Assembly: GCA_030323305.1 (NCBI GenBank)
Contig: CP106741.1
Location: 67,001 to 131,000, forward strand
Reading direction: 5' to 3'
Length of the DNA stretch: 64,000 nucleotides
DNA from: Paenibacillus sp. CC-CFT747
Lineage (GTDB): Bacteria > Bacillota > Bacilli > Paenibacillales > NBRC-103111
Below, piece by piece: positions 60,119-64,000 of this stretch. Both the position numbers and the translations under genes were made by a program. Positions within the stretch are counted from its first letter, which is position 1; the number at the start of each line of letters is the position of its first letter. Under the pieces are notes generated by a model. It saw nothing but the letters and a program-made list of their open reading frames with translations. It was not told the origin of the DNA and searched no databases.

Positions 60119-60178
60119 GGCAGCCGTAGTTTAAACGGCGCCGAACCAAACGGCGCCCTAGGAGGGAATCCTCCCTAT

Positions 60179-60216
60179 AAAGGGAACCCCCGTCGATTAA
60201 GACGGGGGTTCCCTTG
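60179..60216. terminator. bidirectional intrinsic terminator
   Basis: AAGGGAACCCCCGTC GATTAA GACGGGGGTTCCCTT between ATP-grasp G and the convergent HAD gene; the plus-strand side ends in a T-rich stretch. Confidence 0.85.
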
Positions 60217-60223
60217 TTTCCTT

Positions 60224-60919
60224 CTAAAGTTCCAGCAGCTCCGGGAAGCTTCGTATTTTAACATCGGCGCCGTCCAGCTCCGACGCTTTGCCGAACCCGG
60301 CATAATCGCAGCCGACGACGAACAACCTGTTCTTCTTGCCCGCCTCCACATCGGAGGAACGGTCTCCCACCATCCAGGCCGATTGGACACGGTGGTTGTC
60401 CAGCAGCTGTTTGACGAGATCCACCTTCGATTCGGTCCGGTATTCTCCTGCGGTGTACAGATTCTCGAACAGGTCGGCCACTCCTTTATGCCGACTCACC
60501 AGTTTAACATAATTCTCCAATCCGTTACTGGCGATGAACAGCCGTATTCCGCTCTGCTGCAGCTTCCTAAGCGTGTCCTCCACGCCAGGATACAGAGCGC
60601 CTTCGCCCCGCTTCAGACAGGACAGCTGATGCTGAAGGAGAAGCTCGTCCGCGCGGCGGTGTACGGAAGCCGGCGATTCGGGAAGGACCTTCCGCCAGAT
60701 TTCACGAATAACCATTCCCAGGCAGGAGGTTATCCTCTCTTCGGGAGGGGTCTCGCCCTCATAAAGCCCTTCCCGGCGAAGCTGCTCAAAGGTGGCATGG
60801 TAGGCAGGCAGCAGAATGGATTCGGATTGAAACAGTGTTCCGTCGAGATCGAAAATCATCGCTTCGGGCTGATGAAGCTTGTGTCTTATCATGCCTGTCC
60901 CCCTATCCGATTGGTTCAT
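60224..60919 (-). CDS. HAD-superfamily phosphatase
   Basis: 231 aa (or 222 from the in-frame ATG 60892). Motif I is AMIFDLDGTLFQSESILL, motif II GIRLFIASNGLENYVKLVSR, motif III Lys in ESKVDLVKQLL, motif IV AWMVGDRSSDVEAGKKN. A helical cap lies between motifs I and II, as in phosphoglycolate phosphatase-like enzymes. Both possible starts have modest RBSs. Substrate unknown. Confidence 0.85.
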   Translation of the reverse strand: MNQSDRGTGMIRHKLHQPEAMIFDLDGTLFQSESILLPAYHATFEQLRREGLYEGETPPEERITSCLGMVIREIWRKVLPESPASVHRRADELLLQHQLSCLKRGEGALYPGVEDTLRKLQQSGIRLFIASNGLENYVKLVSRHKGVADLFENLYTAGEYRTESKVDLVKQLLDNHRVQSAWMVGDRSSDVEAGKKNRLFVVGCDYAGFGKASELDGADVKIRSFPELLEL

Positions 60920-61091
60920 CTCTCTTAGATTAACGCCATTTCATGAAAACAAACCAGAAAACGAAAGTCAAATTCCGAAGCTGCCGAAGGACCTTTTCGT
61001 TCACTTTGGAGGATTAGTCCCTGTGCAGGCATTCCCACGCGCCAAAAACCGGACACCCGGTCCGGCCTGGCAGCGCTTTTGTAGTTCGAGC

Positions 61092-61660
61092 TTAGAAAAC
61101 CTTCTTGGCATCCCGCTCCGATTTGAGAATTTCAACGGCCTCCCGGAAGCGCTGGGAGTGAATGATTTCCCGTTCGCGGAGAAATTTCAGCCCATCCTGA
61201 AGATCCACGTCGTCCGTCAGGTCTATGAGCCATTGGTATGTCGCCCTCGCCTTCTCTTCGGCGGCGATATCTTCATACAGATCGGCGATCGGATCGCCCT
61301 TGGCCTGAATGTAGGCGGCGGTCCAGGGCACGCCGGAGGAGTTTGAGTAGAAGAGTGCCCGGTCATGCTGCGAATACTGATCGCCAAGTCCCGCTGCCTT
61401 CATCTGCTCCACGGTGGCGTCCTTCGTCAGCTTGTAGACCATCGTCGCAATCATCTCGAGATGGGCGAACTCCTCCGTTCCGATGTCCGTAAGCAGGCCG
61501 ATGACTTTATCCGGAATGGTGTACCGCTGGTTCAAATAGCGCAAAGCGGCCGCCAGCTCTCCGTCGGCTCCCCGTACTGCTCCAGGAGCAGCTTAGCCAT
61601 ATGGGGATCGCATTTGCTCACACGGACGGGATACTGAAGTTTTTTCTCATAAATCCACAT
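61092..61660 (-). CDS. cotJC: spore coat protein CotJC, manganese-catalase-like (one frame break)
   Basis: About 189 aa. Start MWIYEKKLQYPVRVSKCDPH at ATG 61660. After adding one G to GGGG near 61575 it joins GADGELAAALRYLNQRYTIP. Di-manganese ligands of the catalase fold are visible: LTDIGTEEFAHLEMIATMVY (Glu/His) and EREIIHSQRFREAVEI. Length modulo 3 agrees. CotJC is an inner-coat component; the family has catalase-like metal sites. Last gene of cotJABC. Confidence 0.92.
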
Positions 61661-61687
61661 GTGGGTAAACCTCCCGATGTATGTTCC

Positions 61688-61951
61688 TTAAACCTGCCAC
61701 GGCCATGGCGCCTGGGCCCAGTCCCAGGGCTCCCGGGTGGGGCTGTGCCCGAACTGCAGAAGGGGACCGTACGCCGCTTCGTATTGGGCGGCCACCTGGT
61801 GCCGCTTCAGGCTGAACTGATTGAATTGGGCGAGCGCCTGAGGATCGCGGGGGTGAGTGTCGAGGTAGAGGGTCAGCTCCACCAGCACGAAATCGAGCGC
61901 CTGCAGCTCCTCGAGCAGCCGGTAATACTGTTCATCCAGTTTGATAGCCAT
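61688..61951 (-). CDS. cotJB: spore coat protein CotJB
   Basis: 87 aa: [51 protein letters not shown] and the Trp/Pro-rich end [14 protein letters not shown], the family hallmark. In the cotJABC operon; needed for coat assembly of CotJC in Bacillus subtilis. GGAGGGAAA precedes the ATG. Confidence 0.93.
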   Translation of the reverse strand: MAIKLDEQYYRLLEELQALDFVLVELTLYLDTHPRDPQALAQFNQFSLKRHQVAAQYEAAYGPLLQFGHSPTREPWDWAQAPWPWQV

Positions 61952-61963
61952 CGGTTTCCCTCC

Positions 61964-62173
61964 TTAGCACTTTTGTCCGGGGTATGGGCTCATGAGACAG
62001 GGCCATAGAACGCCGTGCCGCAGTGCTAGCATCGGGGGGAACTGCGGCAAATTCATCGGCTGGAAGCCGAGATAAAGATTCGGCGGAGTGTTATAGAACT
62101 TGACGGGGATGGGCGGACAAGGGTCGAACGGCCCGCGGAACGGGACGTACGCTTTAAAATTACTTGTATACAT
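61964..62173 (-). CDS. cotJA: spore coat protein CotJA
   Basis: 69 aa: MYTSNFKAYVPFRGPFDPCP, PIPVKFYNTPPNLYLGFQPM, NLPQFPPMLALRHGVLWPCL. A Pro/Tyr-rich coat protein of the CotJA family. Start ATG 62173 after AGGAGG; first gene of cotJABC. A CATATGGTA element lies 40 bp upstream. Confidence 0.9.
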   Translation of the reverse strand: MYTSNFKAYVPFRGPFDPCPPIPVKFYNTPPNLYLGFQPMNLPQFPPMLALRHGVLWPCLMSPYPGQKC

Positions 62174-62212
62174 GGCGGTTCCTCCTGGCAAGGTCTGTAA
62201 GTCTTTTCTCCA

Positions 62213-62221
62213 TACCATATG
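62213..62221 (-). promoter_or_regulatory. sigma-E type -10 of cotJABC
   Basis: CATATGGTA on the minus strand, 40 bp before cotJA. cotJ is sigma-E-controlled in Bacillus subtilis, and this fits CATAnnnTA. An ATA 18 bp upstream could be part of the -35. Confidence 0.45.
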
Positions 62222-62330
62222 ACAAACGCCCATCATCGGTATGGGCGCCCGCCTATTCCGCCCGGATGGGTCCTGTACTATTTCGGGCAAAAGGGGTATA
62301 CCTATCCGGCGGCCCTGCTTGCCAACGACG

Positions 62331-62360
62331 AAAAAGCCCGGCTCTTCCGCCGGGCTTTTT
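62331..62360. terminator. intrinsic terminator upstream of cotJ
   Basis: AAAAAGCCCGGC TCTTCC GCCGGGCTTTTT, 40 bp after the HD-domain gene stop, ending that minus-strand unit. Confidence 0.85.
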
Positions 62361-62399
62361 CCTTCTTTTCTTGTTTGGACATAGGACCCGAGATAGCCG

Positions 62400-63047
62400 T
62401 TATTCCTCTCCGTCCCATTCCCTGTAGAACTGCTCAAGAAATGTTTCCATCCGCCGGTGGCGCTCTTCCGCCAGCTCACGGCCATACGCCGTATTCATCC
62501 GGTCCTTCAGCTTAAACAGCTTCTCATAAAAATGATTCACCGCCGTGTCGTTGCCGCTGCGGTACTCTTCCGCCGTCATCGTTTCCCTGGGCTTCACTCC
62601 GGGATCGTGCATGGGCCGGCCCTTCCAGCCGGAATATACGAAGGTCCGGGCGATCCCGATCGCTCCGAGCGAATCGAGCCGGTCCGCATCCTGGACGACG
62701 GCTCCCTCGAGCGTACGCATGGGAGGACGCCCTCCGCCTTTGAAGGACATCGTGGAGATAATCTCCTCCACATGCCCGGCCGTATCCGGGTCCACTCCGT
62801 TCGCCTTCATCCACCGGCTGAGCTCCTCCTCGGCGGCCCGGGGATCCGGATTCAGCTTCTCGTCCGCGTAATCGTGAAGCAGGGCGGCCAGTTCACATAC
62901 GAAGGCGTCCGCCTTCTCCTGCCGCGCTATCGTTCGGGCCATCCGGACGACCCGGTGAATGTGCCACCAGTCATGGCCGCTGGAATCGCGGGAAAGCTTG
63001 TCCTTCACCAGGTCTTCCGCCGCGGCCAGTATCCTTTCTTTGTCCAA
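62400..63047 (-). CDS. HD-domain phosphohydrolase
   Basis: 215 aa. HD motif set: SGHDWWHIHRVVRMARTIAR (first His), CELAALLHDYADEKLNPD (HD pair), GHVEEIISTMSFKGGGRPPM, VVQDADRLDSLGAIGIARTF (last Asp). This is the YedJ-like group. The start TTG 63047 has AAGGAGG 9 bp upstream; no ATG fits. It overlaps the end of the upstream DUF4129 gene by about 43 bp as annotated. Substrate unknown. Confidence 0.85.
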   Translation of the reverse strand: MDKERILAAAEDLVKDKLSRDSSGHDWWHIHRVVRMARTIARQEKADAFVCELAALLHDYADEKLNPDPRAAEEELSRWMKANGVDPDTAGHVEEIISTMSFKGGGRPPMRTLEGAVVQDADRLDSLGAIGIARTFVYSGWKGRPMHDPGVKPRETMTAEEYRSGNDTAVNHFYEKLFKLKDRMNTAYGRELAEERHRRMETFLEQFYREWDGEE

Positions 63048-64000
63048 GCCTGCTTCCTCCTTATGATTTCTGGGACCGGGAGCCGAGGGTCATCTCCCTT
63101 ACCCGCCTGCTTCCATTTCTCCTTCACCTGCTCCCATTCCCGGTCATCCGGCTGCCGCTCCCCGTAACGGACGGATTCGTAAAGGGTAATGAGCTCCTTA
63201 AGGGGTTCCACCCGGTAAATTTCCCACTTCTCCAGCTCTCTGCCTGCTTCCGACGGGGTATAGCGGCTTTCATGCCGATAGCCTTTGCGGGCGGCGGCTT
63301 GTAGAGCGCCTCGGTACAGCCGGCGAACGCGTTCCCGGTTATCTCTTCCCTCGCGGTCTGCTGCAGTCCGGCGCTTCCAGAAGGGCGCCTCCGGGCTTTT
63401 ACGGGCGGGCTCCCGGGCGAGGCGCGTCTTCTCGTCCCGGTAGCCCAGCTCCTCGTTCCCGGCGGCTTCCCGGGCGCCGCTCCGGACGTACCGCTCCCAC
63501 AGTTTAAGGATCAGGGGAGCAGCTTGCGCCAAGCGACCACGATGAGCCAAACGGCCAGTGCCGCGAGTACGGTATAAGCGGCGTAGAGGAAGACCACCTC
63601 CAACGCTTTGGCCAAACGGGACGGTTCCCCGGGCTCTCCCAACGGGAACTCCGGCTGGCGGGGCGGTGGAGGCGGCGGGACGGCTTCCGGAGCTTCCCCG
63701 CCCGAAAACTGCGAGATCAGCCAAGCCACTCCCCTTCGGATGAGAAGAAGCAGCCCGTCTGCGGCCCGTCGGAGGGCACCCAGGTTGGCGGCCAGCAGGG
63801 CGAGTCCCGCGACAGCAAGCGTCCACCCGCGGTTCCGCCGCAGCAGCGACCGCCCGGCGGCGGAGCGCCGTACGTCGGAGCGGACGGCCTCCTCGAGCTG
63901 CCTCCCGCTAAGCACGAAGAGGAAGATCAGCAGCGCCGCAAGACCGAAGACGTTAACCGCTCCTTGATGCGCCTGCCACTCCGGGACTCGGCTGAAGAAA
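63005..64000 (-). CDS. DUF4129 membrane protein, 5' end outside window (one frame break)
   Basis: Partial gene running off the window. Visible part: membrane helix VNVFGLAALLIFLFVLSGRQ, a second helix pair around GWTLAVAGLALLAAN, a Pro-rich stretch, helix LYAAYTVLAALAVWLIVVAW, then after adding one C near 63518 LILKLWERYVRSGAREAAGN. The C-terminal DUF4129 motif reads RRLYRGALQAAARKGYRHES, RYTPSEAGRELEKWEIYRVE, LITLYESVRYGER. Often found beside transglutaminase-like and MoxR genes; none visible here. The last 30 residues overlap the next gene and may be out of frame. Confidence 0.75.

Noticed and set aside
62219-62515. Plus-strand ORF of 98 codons overlapping the cotJ upstream region and HD gene
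   Set aside because: It runs through the terminator at 62331 and antisense to the HD gene, has no RBS, and shows no family features.

Overview
The window looks like a chromosomal segment of a GC-rich Paenibacillaceae spore-former, most likely Paenibacillus or a close relative. The evidence is Bacillus-type synteny (dnaE/accD/accA/pyk, ytrH-ytrI-ytpI-ytoI, citZ-icd-mdh), CotJABC, YtvI, an SLH-anchored wall enzyme and an expanded set of YheC/YheD spore-coat ATP-grasp proteins. I saw no rRNA or tRNA genes, CRISPR arrays, insertion sequences or prophage genes.

About 25 genes read as two to five adjacent frames. Every break I worked through except one is restored by adding single bases, nearly always in a C, G or T run, and the gene lengths modulo 3 agree. 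I read these as homopolymer under-calls in the assembly and annotate whole genes rather than pseudogenes.

Layout. 0.1-2.6 kb: cytochrome bd oxidase (cydA, cydB and a CydS-like micro-subunit). 2.7-4.8 kb: sugar-type oxidoreductase and divergent AraC regulator. 4.9-7.5 kb: PhoR/PhoP two-component system with a Pho-box promoter. 7.7-10.4 kb: CAP-domain secreted protein under a c-di-AMP riboswitch, and class I fumarase. 10.5-18.5 kb: polysaccharide deacetylase, HD nucleotidase, three acetyltransferases and an ABC-2 exporter behind a ykkC-like leader. 18.5-22 kb: TCA operon citZ-icd-mdh. 22.3-27.2 kb: ppx and ppk (convergent) and ytvI. 27.3-31.7 kb: DUF1003 protein, sulfatase, and TPP-riboswitch-controlled thiC. 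31.8-43.6 kb: fxsA, thioesterase, pyk, accA, accD, dnaE, ytrH, ytrI, ytpI, ytoI. 43.8-46 kb: SLH-anchored 5'-nucleotidase.

46.2-62.2 kb is a spore-envelope island. Two divergently oriented arms of YheC/YheD ATP-grasp genes (three on the minus strand, four on the plus strand) flank about 5.6 kb of small spore-type proteins: a YjcZ-like peptide, a Gly/Tyr-rich protein, GerPA/GerPF/GerPC-like small proteins, a double zinc-ribbon protein and two Hsp20-like proteins. cotJABC follows. Several -10 motifs of the sigma-E/sigma-K type occur here. The window ends with an HD hydrolase and a truncated DUF4129 membrane protein.

Two themes tie the region together. First, phosphate: phoP, ppk and the surface 5'-nucleotidase each have four hexamers at exact 11-bp spacing followed 9 bp later by a -10 box. 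Second, the spore envelope: seven paralogous ATP-dependent ligase-fold proteins in one locus, in three domain architectures, suggest an elaborated coat-modification system whose substrate is unknown.
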